DNA of 64,000 nt from Gymnothorax reevesii (Eukaryota > Chordata > Actinopteri > Anguilliformes > Muraenidae). The notes below the pieces were generated by a model. It ran no database searches, was not told the origin of the DNA, and saw only the letters and a list, made by a program, of their open reading frames with translations. Where the stretch lies: contig CM056577.1 of the NCBI GenBank assembly GCA_029721435.1, forward strand, positions 30,596,719 to 30,660,718, written 5' to 3'. Both the position numbers and the translations under genes were made by a program. Position 1 is the stretch's first letter. Every line of letters begins with the position of its first letter. This document shows positions 32,981 to 42,650 of the stretch, piece by piece.

Positions 32981-34188
32981 TGTGAGGTATCGATCTGGAA
33001 CCAAACGCGAGAACAAAGGATTGCAAAAAAAGCGGATTTTATTGAGCGAGGGGGGTAACCCCCGTAGGGCTGAAGGCAACAGTACAGAATCCGCAATCCA
33101 AAAGTCAAAATCCAGTGGGGCAGAAATAGAGTCGTAACCAGGGCAGCAAACACAAAAATCGTAGTCAGGCAAAACAGATTCGGTACACAGGCGGTGGTTT
33201 GTAGGAGAAGCAAACTCATAAACCAAAGGGCAATCCAAATCGTTAACAGGGCAGCAATCCACAAAATCTTAGTCAGGCAAAAAAGGTTTTGAATACACAG
33301 ATGCAACAGTAATCAATGAAGGGCGAGCCAAAAATCAATAGTCGGACTATCCAGTCAGAAAAGAAACGCAATGAGTTCGAGGCGAGATAAAGAGCTGCAC
33401 AGGTAAACACGAGAGAAGATCTGACAGAAGAGAACTGAGAAGAGACACCTAAAATACACTTCCAGGGAGATCACATGGTAAGGAACACAGGTGCAAGCAG
33501 TCAGACTGATTAAAAGGGGGCAACACATGAGGGAGACCCTGATCACATGAAATTTCGCAGAAGCCAAAACGCGGACAGGGATCACGGGACAAACCTATAT
33601 ACAAACATATGGCTCCGGTCAAGGAGTTCTAACGTGCATAGATAATGAGAGAAAGGACAGCGTGATCAGATGTGGGGATTCCACAGAAATGCAGCAGTAG
33701 AGATTATGGAGAGACAAGGGGCGGAGACTAGAACAGGGCGAGTGCTGAGAGCATGTTAATCAATTAGTAAGTGAAACTATACAATCCCATAGTGCTCGCT
33801 AGTAAGTTAGTATTATATACAGTGTTAGTTAGTGTTAGTCACTTTTAGCGAAAACAACAAATGTTAGTATGTTGGTATGGTTAGTAAAATAGAAAAGTAA
33901 GGAGAAGAAAGCAAACGAGATTGGAAGGAAGATTGAAACCAGAAACCATTAAATCACCCGAAGAGTGAAACGCAATACCGGAGCTGTGAGCTGAGACAAG
34001 ACAAGAGACCAGACAGGGGGAGACAAAGTGCAATGCATGGAAAAATCAAAACATGGACCGGAGTAAAACTATGGCAAAATGCAAAATATGGAAAAGTGAA
34101 AAACTAAGACAATACATAAACGAAGTACCAAAACACAATACTTATATCAAAGAATGGTCAGACATAGCAATGATTCAAAATCATAACA
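32981..34188 (-). mobile_element. Solo LTR, copy 1 (TSD GGGTG)
   Basis: The block starts TGTGAGGTATCG and ends AATCATAACA. Both ends fit the TG...CA rule, and it is flanked by the exact 5-bp duplication GGGTG (32976-32980 and 34189-34193). On the minus strand it begins TGTTATGATT and holds an AATAAAA polyadenylation signal near its end (complement of 33037-33043), as expected for an LTR. There is no internal coding region or second LTR, so it is a solo LTR left by recombination. It is about 1.2 kb and related to 54972-56191 and 52786-54306. Confidence 0.9.
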
Positions 34189-34441
34189 GGGTGGTATTAT
34201 TATAATGATGGGTTAAATGTAACCATCACTCAACAGCCTAATAATATAATTCATGCATAGCAGGAGGAGGTGCAGCACCAAAGCCACTGTCTCTGAGCTA
34301 GTGGCAGTCCCTGCCTCATCCCTCAGGCACCTAATGCCTGTCAAATAATCGGCAGAAGCTGCTTTCCATTAAATTGTGAGTTGTGCGTGGATCCTGGCTA
34401 TTTCGCAGCAATGTCCAAAACATTGTATTCGGCATCAAATG

Positions 34442-34933
34442 CTATCTGGGTGTTGATGGAATGAACTTTTTTTCTATTAACAAATTCCTTTTCATCTTGG
34501 GTCGGAAAAATAATTCAAATATTGGTCTCGTCAATAGCACCGATGATACTGAGCATACCTGAGATGTACATGAATTCAAGTTTGATTCTGTGTTGTTGGC
34601 GAATGTCAGTTGGAAACCACATGAACTGTCGAATGATATGGGGTTCACTGAGCGCAATGATTGTTTGTGAATTGAGCGACTGACATATGACTATGAAATC
34701 CCTAAATTGCCTGCTTCGCAAAGTTGCATTTTTCTGGTGGCCAAGTTACGAACTGTTATCAAAAATTTTATTTCGGGGCTTATTGGGTTGTTTCTCATGG
34801 TTGGAGACGTAATTCTCTCCCTCACCAAGTTAACAACAAATAAAATCCCTTCGTGGTCGATCCGATATCTTTTCAAGAACTGCGCATCATTCAGAATTTC
34901 CAAGTCATTCCGTCTTTCAACAGCAGCAGCCAT
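34442..34933 (-). pseudogene. Harbinger (HARBI1-like) transposase relic
   Basis: The minus-strand reading starts MAAAVERRNDLEILNDAQFL, then RYRIDHEGILFVVNLVRERI, SPEIKFLITVRNLATRKMQL, FRDFIVICQSLNSQTIIAL, IRQFMWFPTDIRQQ and IGAIDETNI. This order matches the N-terminal half of PIF/Harbinger transposases: a helix-rich region, a degenerate helix-turn-helix, then the GAIDxTxI block containing the first catalytic Asp. Two frames are needed (break near 34700), and a few codons of the DNA-binding part are missing. The C-terminal half with the other catalytic residues is not recognisable before the LTR. It is a non-functional remnant. Confidence 0.75.
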
Positions 34934-35059
34934 TTTCCGATTCTTTGTGAGTAGGTTTTAGCGAGTTAGGAGTCCTCTTGACTACTTTTAAGCTCTCCCA
35001 GACTTAGGAGCTACTTTGAGGCTGATAGAATTGAGCTATTTGATTAAGGTTTTTCTCTC

Positions 35060-35114
35060 AGCACACACAGATCCACACACGCACCCATTCTCAGCCCCTT
35101 CCCCTCGCTTACCC

Positions 35115-35155
<41 letters not shown>

Positions 35156-35222
35156 ATTCCCAGCACCCTCCCCTTGCTTACCCCAGCCCCCCCCCAATAC
35201 ACACACACACACACACGCACTC
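35060..35222. repeat. Duplicated (CA)n microsatellite unit
   Basis: The sequence cattctcagccccttcccct then cgcttacccc and a CA array (35117-35153) is followed directly by a second version (cattcccagcaccctcccct, tgcttacccc, and CA at about 35200-35216). The flank and the array were duplicated together. Confidence 0.85.
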
Positions 35223-35715
35223 ACATCAATATCCTCCCACAGTGGGGGGCGCCTGGCTCCTGCTCACACTTGGTAATTGCTGTATTGTACTCAGAAGGAA
35301 GGTACATGATCAAAGGTAATATCAACATCCTTTAAGTTTGGCTGGAAGTCTATGGGAAGGTGTTACATCCACCACTTGCTCTACCACGGATCTTGTACTT
35401 AAACCCCGAGATGTGAACAGTAAGTCAGGATTCTCTGCGAAGGCTACGGCGGACGCTAGGATCCTCCCTTGCGCATTGTAATAAAAGCCTTTTCAATTGG
35501 AAAGTGGTCGTTGGTGTGTCACTTCATCGGTCCCAACTTGACTCCACGGCAGGAAATATTCTTAACCAGGCCTAAAATGCTTTGTGAATAACACTTAGTA
35601 AAAATAATTAGGAGTCCTAGATTTACAACTGACACGTCCATTTTTTTAGGAGTTTCTCCTAAATCCGGCAGATAGGACCTACTTTTAGCGCGAAGATGCT
35701 CTGTGAATATGGGCC

Positions 35716-35900
35716 CTGACCTTTCACCGATTAAGAACATTTGGGGCATAATCAAACAAAAAGTCAGTCAAAGGAGACCCAAAACTCTCCAGCAGGTGGA
35801 AGCCTGTATTAAGCAATAGTAGGATCAAATTCCAATGGCTAAACTCAAGAAACTTGTCTACTCAATGCCCAGACACCTCTACTCTGTGTTAAAAAGAAGA
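35716..35900 (+). pseudogene. Mariner-type transposase relic, C-terminal end
   Basis: This resumes the gene broken at 32137: DLSPIKNIWGIIKQKVSQRR and PKTLQQVEACIK-like sequence. The position of the catalytic Glu reads Lys (ccgattaagaacatttgg), so the active site is destroyed independently of the insertion. An in-frame stop (caatag at about 35815) and the terminal SMPRHLYSVLKRR words follow. Confidence 0.8.
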
Positions 35901-37524
35901 GGAGATGCTACACCATGGCCAACGGGTCCCTGTTCCAAGTTTTTTTGAGACCTGTAGCAGCCATCAAATTTGAAGTGAGCCCATTTTGTGGATGAAATTG
36001 TGAAATTTCTCAGTTTCAACTTTTCTATTTTATCTCTGTTCTGTTGTGAATAAAGTACTGGCTGGTGTGATTTGAAAGTCATTGAGTTTTGATTTTATTC
36101 ACGATTTACACTTCGTCCCAACTATTTCGGAATTGGGGTTGTAGATTGAGTCGTTTCTGTGGTAAATTTTAGAGCTGCAGGTCGGTGGGTAAGAGCGGCT
36201 ATCCTACCCAGTGTCCATCTGTCATTGCTGGAGATCATTGCCGCACATTTTCATAATTTTTGACACTTTCCCCTTGCCAGCCTCAGTACTCATGCCTTTC
36301 TTGTGACTGATGCACCTGTAATTGGGGCAACAGTTTTTTCCTTTTGGAACCTTATGGTTAGTATCTACATCTGACTTTGTGGACTTTCCAAGTGCAGTTC
36401 TGCTGGCCAGACCGCTCTTAAGCAAAAAGGGAAAAAAAGCTGCTCATTAGCATTAGCTATGACAGGAAGGATTTTTGCAGATGCTGTTGTAATGACATTG
36501 TGAGACAACAAAGTTAAAGCCATTTCTCTGATTTTTGGTTCTTGCCTGTTTCGGTAGTCATGCCCTACTGCCTAAAAAATGCCACTTGCTTTCCAACATC
36601 CACTTAAATATCCTCCACAGCTGATAAGGCACATGCGAAAATTCTCCTGAATAAACAATATTATTGTTTCTATGACGAAGCGAAGATCTGAGTTTTTGGA
36701 AGCATTTGGTGTGTGTGTTTAATGTCTCAAAGCTTTTAGCTGATTCCACTGGAATTTGAAATTGCGGAGACAGCATGTTTTCCTGGCGAGAACAAGATGT
36801 TTTCCTTGTGGGAATGTCACTTCGGGCCCAAGAATAATCTTCCTGACGACACGGAAGCTTTTCGCATTTGAAGGCGACGTGCAGTGTGATGGTGGCTTCG
36901 GCGACAGGACGCCACAGAGAGTGAAAATGGAGGTGTGATAATGAGTGAAGGTTTACAAACTGTCCCGCCCACATTACGACCATGGTGCACTGCTTCATTA
37001 CTGTGACTTTACTTTATGAACCATCGTGTCCTGCTCATTTCTTGCTGTTCCTTCCTGTTCTTATTTCTAAAATATGTGTCTCAATATTCACACCTGCAGT
37101 ATACATTCTGCTGCACTCCTTTAAACACCCAGAGGACTTTGGATCAGTGTAAGTCATGGAGACCAATGAGCTGCTCCACCATCCTCCCTATTTTCATTTG
37201 CTCTGACATCTATTGATTGTAAACATGTGATCTGGTTCATTGGGTCCCATGACTCTTCAGACCCCATTCTACCCTATATATCAACCCGTTGAGCGCAAAA
37301 TGCAGCTACTGTTGCTCAATGATGTAAGAAATCAAAATTAGAGCTGTTGAAAACACATGAAATGGTGTCTTATTTAAAAGAGCTTCCGCATGTAAATCCC
37401 TGATTAAATTCCGTGTCATGTAGTGTAATCTGAAACGCTTTTTCGATATTTTTTGATGGGCAAGATTGCCAGCCTTAGTCAAAAGATTCTGTTTTATGCT
37501 GCCGCTCAAAAACTGATGAAATAA

Positions 37525-37559
37525 CAAAATAATAATAATAATAATAATAATTTAAAAAC

Positions 37560-37603
<44 letters not shown>

Positions 37604-37604
37604 T
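37525..37604. repeat. (TAA)n microsatellite
   Basis: Two TAA arrays are separated by a short interruption (tttaaaaactt). Confidence 0.95.
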
Positions 37605-38533
37605 TAATTATCTGAACCCCCCCCCGTAATGTGTAATTTTGTTTCAGTCGGTCTCTTCTGTACTACGGTAGAGCCGGTTCACTGTGAAGACTGTGGTGTG
37701 GAAGTGTCTCAAGTCCCCTTGATTTAAATTAGCCATAAAAGGGAGCAGCGAAGCCACATGCTTTTATGCTCAGGGGAGCTGATGTGACAAGCTGGCGATA
37801 AAGCGACTGCGGTGGACGGGGCTTTTCCCCTGCATTTCTGCTACGTTGCAACATCGTTACCTTATTTTTAAGAGTATTGCCGGACATTGACGCTCTGAAT
37901 CATTGCCCTTGTCACAAGGTCGTTCTCAAGTACCATTTTTTTTTACTACACCATTTTAACTGCCGCCTACTATGAGGATGGATGCAATATTGTAGACGGC
38001 GCTGATACTTGCGGTGTAGACGTTAATGCAGAGCATTATGCAGGCATGGAGAACTTCCCGGGATGGGTTTATCTTGCCTCCAGGCGATCATGAATATTAC
38101 ACACGTTAGGTATTCTTGACATGCTGACTGCAGGGAATCTGGCTTGTCTGCAGTTACGCGTTGTCCTCAAGAGGGCGATCTATGTCTGTGAAATGGAGAA
38201 ATGTCTTGACAGTACGGTGTGTCATGCCAGATTTTCAGCGTGGCAAAGGCTGTCTTTGAAGTCTGTCTATTTTTCAGCCCTGCCGGGCCTGAGCTGTCAG
38301 AGTGTGATGTTCGCAAAACAGAAGAAGAAGACGAGGCTAATGCAGGTGGTGACCTGTAGCCCACATTGCATCTGACACTTTTTTCTCCTTTTTTTTTAAA
38401 AGACATGAGCCGCTAACGTGTTGAAAACGGCTTGGAGTGCAGGACACGCACATCCGAATTTGATCTATTAAGTCGTGAAGGAAAAGACAGTTGGAGTGCG
38501 ACTGGGCAGAATCTGATTTGGATGGTGTACTTG

Positions 38534-38571
<38 letters not shown>

Positions 38572-38640
38572 ACTCACACACGCACACGTACATACGCACG
38601 CACACACATTCACACACACAGACACATACACACACACACT
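38534..38640. repeat. (CA)n microsatellite, impure
   Basis: A pure CA core at 38534-38559 is followed by CA mixed with CG and TA steps. The His/Thr frames over it are artefacts. Confidence 0.95.
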
Positions 38641-39774
38641 CTCCCTGTGATCTCAGTGGGGCTGTACACTGCTGATTTCAGACTCTGGAGTGGAGAAATT
38701 TTGGCCTTTAGGTGCTCAGATATTGGCTCATCGGAATGCATTTCTTACATCGTAAATCTGTGTTCTTGAGCAGTTTCACCCAACCCTGCTCCTAAAGTAT
38801 CCTCGCCCTGCATATTTTATTTGTCTCCCTGATCTTACACGCCCAGTTCAGCTCAAGTACTCCATTCAAGGTCCCCTACCCCATCACCAGGTGCACAGCC
38901 AATTAGCCATTACAAGGCGTTTAAAAATCTGTCCTGTGTCGCATGGGGAGAGACCCCCTCTCAGAATAATAAGGTAACTGATTTACCAGTTGATTAGTCC
39001 TTCTTGCCTCTGAGTGGTCACTTCCTCATATGATGTCACTAAGGAGTAGATTTTGAAATAGCCTGCAATGGCTAATTGGCTGTGCACTTGGTGACATGTT
39101 AGAGGAGTTTACTGAGCTCATCAGCTGAATCAGGTACGTTAAATTGGGGAGAAATCTTAAATGTGCACGGGAGGGGTATTCCAGGAACAAGGTTGGGAAA
39201 TGCTGTTCCACAACCCAACTGATTTTGGTCACTAGCTGTGACCAAAAACATGATTACACTATTGTTACATCACTACTAGAATGTTCCTCCAAGAACAGGG
39301 CGTTGATGTGAATGAGGCTGTATACTCAGTCAACCAACCCTGTGTAAATAAAGGTGAAATCAGTTGGTAAATAAGTGAAACGGCCCCAGGCACTGAGTGT
39401 ACAGCCAAACCGGGCAGGACTATTCCCCGCTGAGTCCTGTGTCCTGGTGCACACCTCCCACGCCATGTTATTTTCTCACAGTCCGCCGTCAAGCCGCCAA
39501 AGCCATTGATCCCAAACCTGTGCCGCCTTCAGGTAAACCAAAAAACCAGCCTGCCACACCCACTCAGGCCATTACGTCAGTGAAGGCGAGATGGGGCTTG
39601 TGTTTCGAGTAGGGAATGGATACAGGCGGGGGGAGCCAGGGTGGCGTGCTTTTGGCAGTGTTTCTATGGACATCATCATCTACACTTTTGATGTTTGGTC
39701 CTTGTGAGATTCACTGCTGTTCGGCCTGGTTTTCTTGTCAACCGTGGAGTTCAGGTGAAAGTTTCTAACGTCGC

Positions 39775-39895
39775 TTTTCCACTACATGGTACTGGCTCTA
39801 CTCTACTCTACTCTACTTGGCACCCGGTACTTTTATTGGGTTGCTTTTCCATTAGAGGATAGTACTGCCTCCATGGTACCTGCTTGTTAATTAAA
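39775..39895. repeat. Possible MITE end (CTTTTCCA...GGTACT words)
   Basis: The words cgcttttccactacatggta and gcttttccattagaggatag occur as direct copies about 65 bp apart, with a short ctcta array between them. This style is common in fish MITEs, but termini could not be paired. Confidence 0.3.
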
Positions 39896-40019
39896 TATTT
39901 ATGTTTAGATCAGGGCACGCGCACTACTGTCACCACGTTATGGCACTCAAGTCCGCGAGTGTTTAACTCAAGCGCATAGGGCTTGTCATCATAATCATGA
40001 TATGTCCATATAAGTACCA

Positions 40020-40320
40020 GAAACAGACCATAACAGTTTCATGCAAATCGGCTCATAGGGGGCGCTATAAATGCAAAAAATGAGCATGGCATGACATAAA
40101 TCAGACTATAAATCAGCAAATGTTTGTCCTATATCCATAAAACTCACAGGATATATTCATATAAGTACCAGAAACATACCCAGGAAATTTATTTCAAATT
40201 GACTGATAGGGGGCGCTATTAATGCAAAATAAAGCAGCATGGTATAACACAAATCAGACTATAAATCAGCAATTGCTTGTCCTATAGCCATACAACTCAC
40301 AAAATATATTCATATAAGTA
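40020..40320. repeat. Block A tandem repeat (about 150 bp), first part
   Basis: Units carry gggggcgctat, acataaatcagactataaat, and catataagtaccagaaac. The cagact word starts at 40102 and 40255, a spacing of 153. The block stops at the TA where the mariner copy is inserted and continues at 41921. Confidence 0.85.
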
Positions 40321-41920
40321 AAACCCAAAATCAGTGAAGTTGGCACATTATGTAAATTGTTGATAAAAACAGAATACAATAATTTGCAAATCCTTTTCAA
40401 CTTATATTCAATTGAATACACTGCAAAGACAAGATGTTAAATGTTCAAACTGAGAAACCTTATTTTTTTTTGCAAATAATCATTAACTTAGAATTTAAAG
40501 GCAGCAACACATTGCAAAAAAGTTGGCACAGGGGCCTTTTTACCACTGTGTTACATCGCCTTTCCTTTTAACAACACTCAGTAAACGTTTGGGAGCTGAG
40601 GAGACCAATTTTTGAAGCTTTTCAGGTGGAACTCTTCCCCATTCTTGCTTGATGTACAGCTTAAGTTGTTCAACAGTCCGGGGTCTCCCTTGTCGTATTT
40701 TACGCTTCATAATGCGCCACACATTTTCAATGGGAGACAGGTCTGGACTACAGGCAGGCCAGTCTAGTACCCGCACTCTTTTACTACGGAGCCATGCTGT
40801 TGTAACACGTGCAGAATGTGGCTTGGCATTGTCTTGCAGAAATAAGCAGGGGCTATGAAAAAGACCTTACTTGGATGGCAACATATGTTGCTCCAAAACC
40901 TGTATGTACCTTTCAGCATTAATGGTGCCTTCACATATGTGTAAGTTGCCCATGCCTTGGGCACTAATACACCCCCATATCATCACAGATGCTGGCTTTT
41001 GAACTTTGCGCCTGTAACAGTCCGGATGGTCCTTTTCCTCTTTGGTCCGGAGGACACGACGTCCACAGTTTCCAAAAACAATGTGAAATGTGGACTCGTC
41101 AGAACACAGAACACTTTTCCACTTTGCATTAGTCCATCTTAGATGAGCTTGGGCCCAGTGAAGCCAGCGGCGTTTCTGGGTGCTGTTGATAAATGGCTTT
41201 CGCTTTGCATTGTAGAGTTTTAACTTGCACTTGCAGATGTAGCGACGAACTGTAGTTACTGACAGTGCTTTTCTGAAGTGTTCCTGAACCCATGTGGTGA
41301 TGTCCTTTACACACTGATGTCGGTTTTTGATGCAGTACCGCCTGAGGGATCGAAGGTCACGGGCATTCAATGTTGGTTTTCGGCCTTGTTGCTTACGTGC
41401 AGTGATTTCTCCAGATTCTCTGAACCTTTTGACGATATTACGGACCGTAGATGATAGAATCCCTAAATTATTTGCAATAGCTCATCGAGGAATGTTGTTT
41501 TTAAACTGTTCGACAATCAGCTCGCGCATTTGTTCACTAAGTGGTGACCCTCGCCCCATCCTTGTTTGTGAATGACTGAGCATTTCAGGGAAGCTGCTTT
41601 CATACCCAATAATGGCACCCACCTGTTCCCAGTTAGCCCGTTCACCTGTGGGATGTTCTAAATGTGTTTGATTAGCATTCCTCAACTTTCTCAGTCTTTT
41701 TTGCCACTTGTGCCAGCTTTTTTGAAACATGTTGCAGGCATCAAATTCCAAATGAGCTAATATTTGCAAAAAATGACAAAGTTTACCTGTTCGAACATTA
41801 AGTAACTTGTCTTTGCAGTGTATTCAATTAAATATAGGTTGAAAAGGATTTGCAAATCATTGTATTCTGTTTTTATTTACGATTTACACAATGTGCCAAC
41901 TTCACTGGTTTTGGGTTTTG
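40321..41920 (-). mobile_element. Tc1/mariner element, copy 2 (same family as 11668)
   Basis: Ends match copy 1 (left aaacccaaaatcagtgaagt with two terminal bases lost, right ending accagtgaa-type complement at cttcactggttttgggtttt). TA lies on both sides (40319-40320 and 41921-41922). The target is the block A tandem repeat: joining the flanks restores a normal unit. Length 1.6 kb; it retains the 69 bp missing from copy 1. Confidence 0.95.
40540..41769 (-). pseudogene. Tc1-type transposase with two stops (copy 2)
   Basis: The same protein as at 11889-12992, in one frame throughout but interrupted. A TGA follows FKNNIPR (about 41480) where copy 1 reads on into the helix-turn-helix. A TAA follows MLPSK (about 40867) where copy 1 has Gln, and is followed by a 3-bp deletion. 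This copy keeps the 23 codons lost in copy 1 ([19 protein letters not shown] and neighbours, about 41300-41370), which form part of the second DNA-binding domain. First Asp in CSDESTF, Glu in SPIENVW; the second Asp block around 40830 reads in the codons for LQDNAKPH. Each copy is therefore defective for a different reason. Confidence 0.9.
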
Positions 41921-42240
41921 TATTTTAAAACAAACCCTGAAAATTTCATTCAAATTGACCAATAGGGGGCGCTATAAACACAAAAAAAATCAGCTTTGGT
42001 ATAACACAAATCAGACTATTAATCATAAATAGTTTTCCCATTCATTACAAAACTCACAGGATATGTCCACATAAGAACCTGAAGCATAGCCTGAAAGTTT
42101 CAATCAAATCGACCGGTTGAGGGCACCACAAATGCTTAAAATTAACTAACATAACACAAATCAGGCTATATATCATAAGTTGTTGTCCAATCATTACACT
42201 GGCAAAATAGGTCCACTCGGAGTAGCATAGTATTCAGCTT
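41921..42240. repeat. Block A tandem repeat, second part
   Basis: Resumes after the mariner copy with the words caatagggggcgctataaac and tcagactatt; cagact-type words start at 42012 and 42162, a spacing of 150. Confidence 0.85.
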
Positions 42241-42650
42241 CATCCAGCCATCCGAAATGTCCTGATTGTTCTGAAGGCGATATCTCAAGAACGGTTTGAC
42301 CAATTCCTTTCAACTTTGGTCTATCCATTCATCTTTAAGTTATATTGGCGTGATACGCTGACCCCAGTAGATTTCTGTGACCGTGTCATTATTCTCAAGG
42401 TCATTACGACCATTTGGCCACTTACAAATTCCTTGTCAAACTGATATCTCAAGAACGGTTTGACCGATTCTATTCATCTTTGGTGTCAAGGTGTATTAGG
42501 GGCGGGCGACGTAGTATTTAACTCCATCGTTCCTTCCGTCCGTCCATCCGTCCCTCCTTCCATCCAACCGTCCCGTCCCGTTTGTTGAGAACTCGATATC
42601 TCAAAAATGGTTTGACCGACTACATTCATCTTTGGTCTCAAGGAGTATTA
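42241..42650. repeat. Block B tandem repeat, first part
   Basis: The units contain gatatctcaagaacggtttg, ttcatctttggtctcaagg and a variable ccatccgtcc tract. The gatatc word starts at 42279, 42443 and 42595 (spacings of 164 and 152). The block ends at the 6-bp GTATTA duplicated by the CR1 insertion. Confidence 0.85.

Larger units (their letters stand above)
32141..35715 (-). mobile_element. PIF/Harbinger element (CTG duplication) carrying a solo LTR
   Basis: The element cuts the host transposase between CSP and DLSPI. CTG lies on both sides (32138-32140 and 35716-35718). Ends are inverted repeats matching at 20 of 23 positions: ggcccggattcacaaagcat on the left and the complement of ggcccatattcacagagcat on the right. 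Without the LTR (32981-34188) and its duplication, it would be about 2.36 kb. Remnants of both Harbinger genes are visible. CWG target duplications are known for vertebrate Harbinger elements. Confidence 0.85.
29421..36141 (+). mobile_element. Tc1/mariner element (second family) enlarged by nested insertions
   Basis: The ends caaccccaattccgaaatag and its exact complement, each next to TA (29419-29420 and 36142-36143), define one element although they are 6.7 kb apart. Further inverted similarity follows (ttgggacgaagtgtaaattg and the adjoining words). The transposon's own sequence is 29421-29640, about 31335-32137 and 35716-36141. The rest consists of later insertions. Its transposase relic lies on the plus strand. 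Confidence 0.9.
36144..39780. other. Unassigned sequence with two microsatellites
   Basis: Apart from the (TAA)n and (CA)n arrays, nothing is recognised. The open frames at 36558-36998, 37306-37527 and 39265-39492 carry no family motif. Confidence 0.4.
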
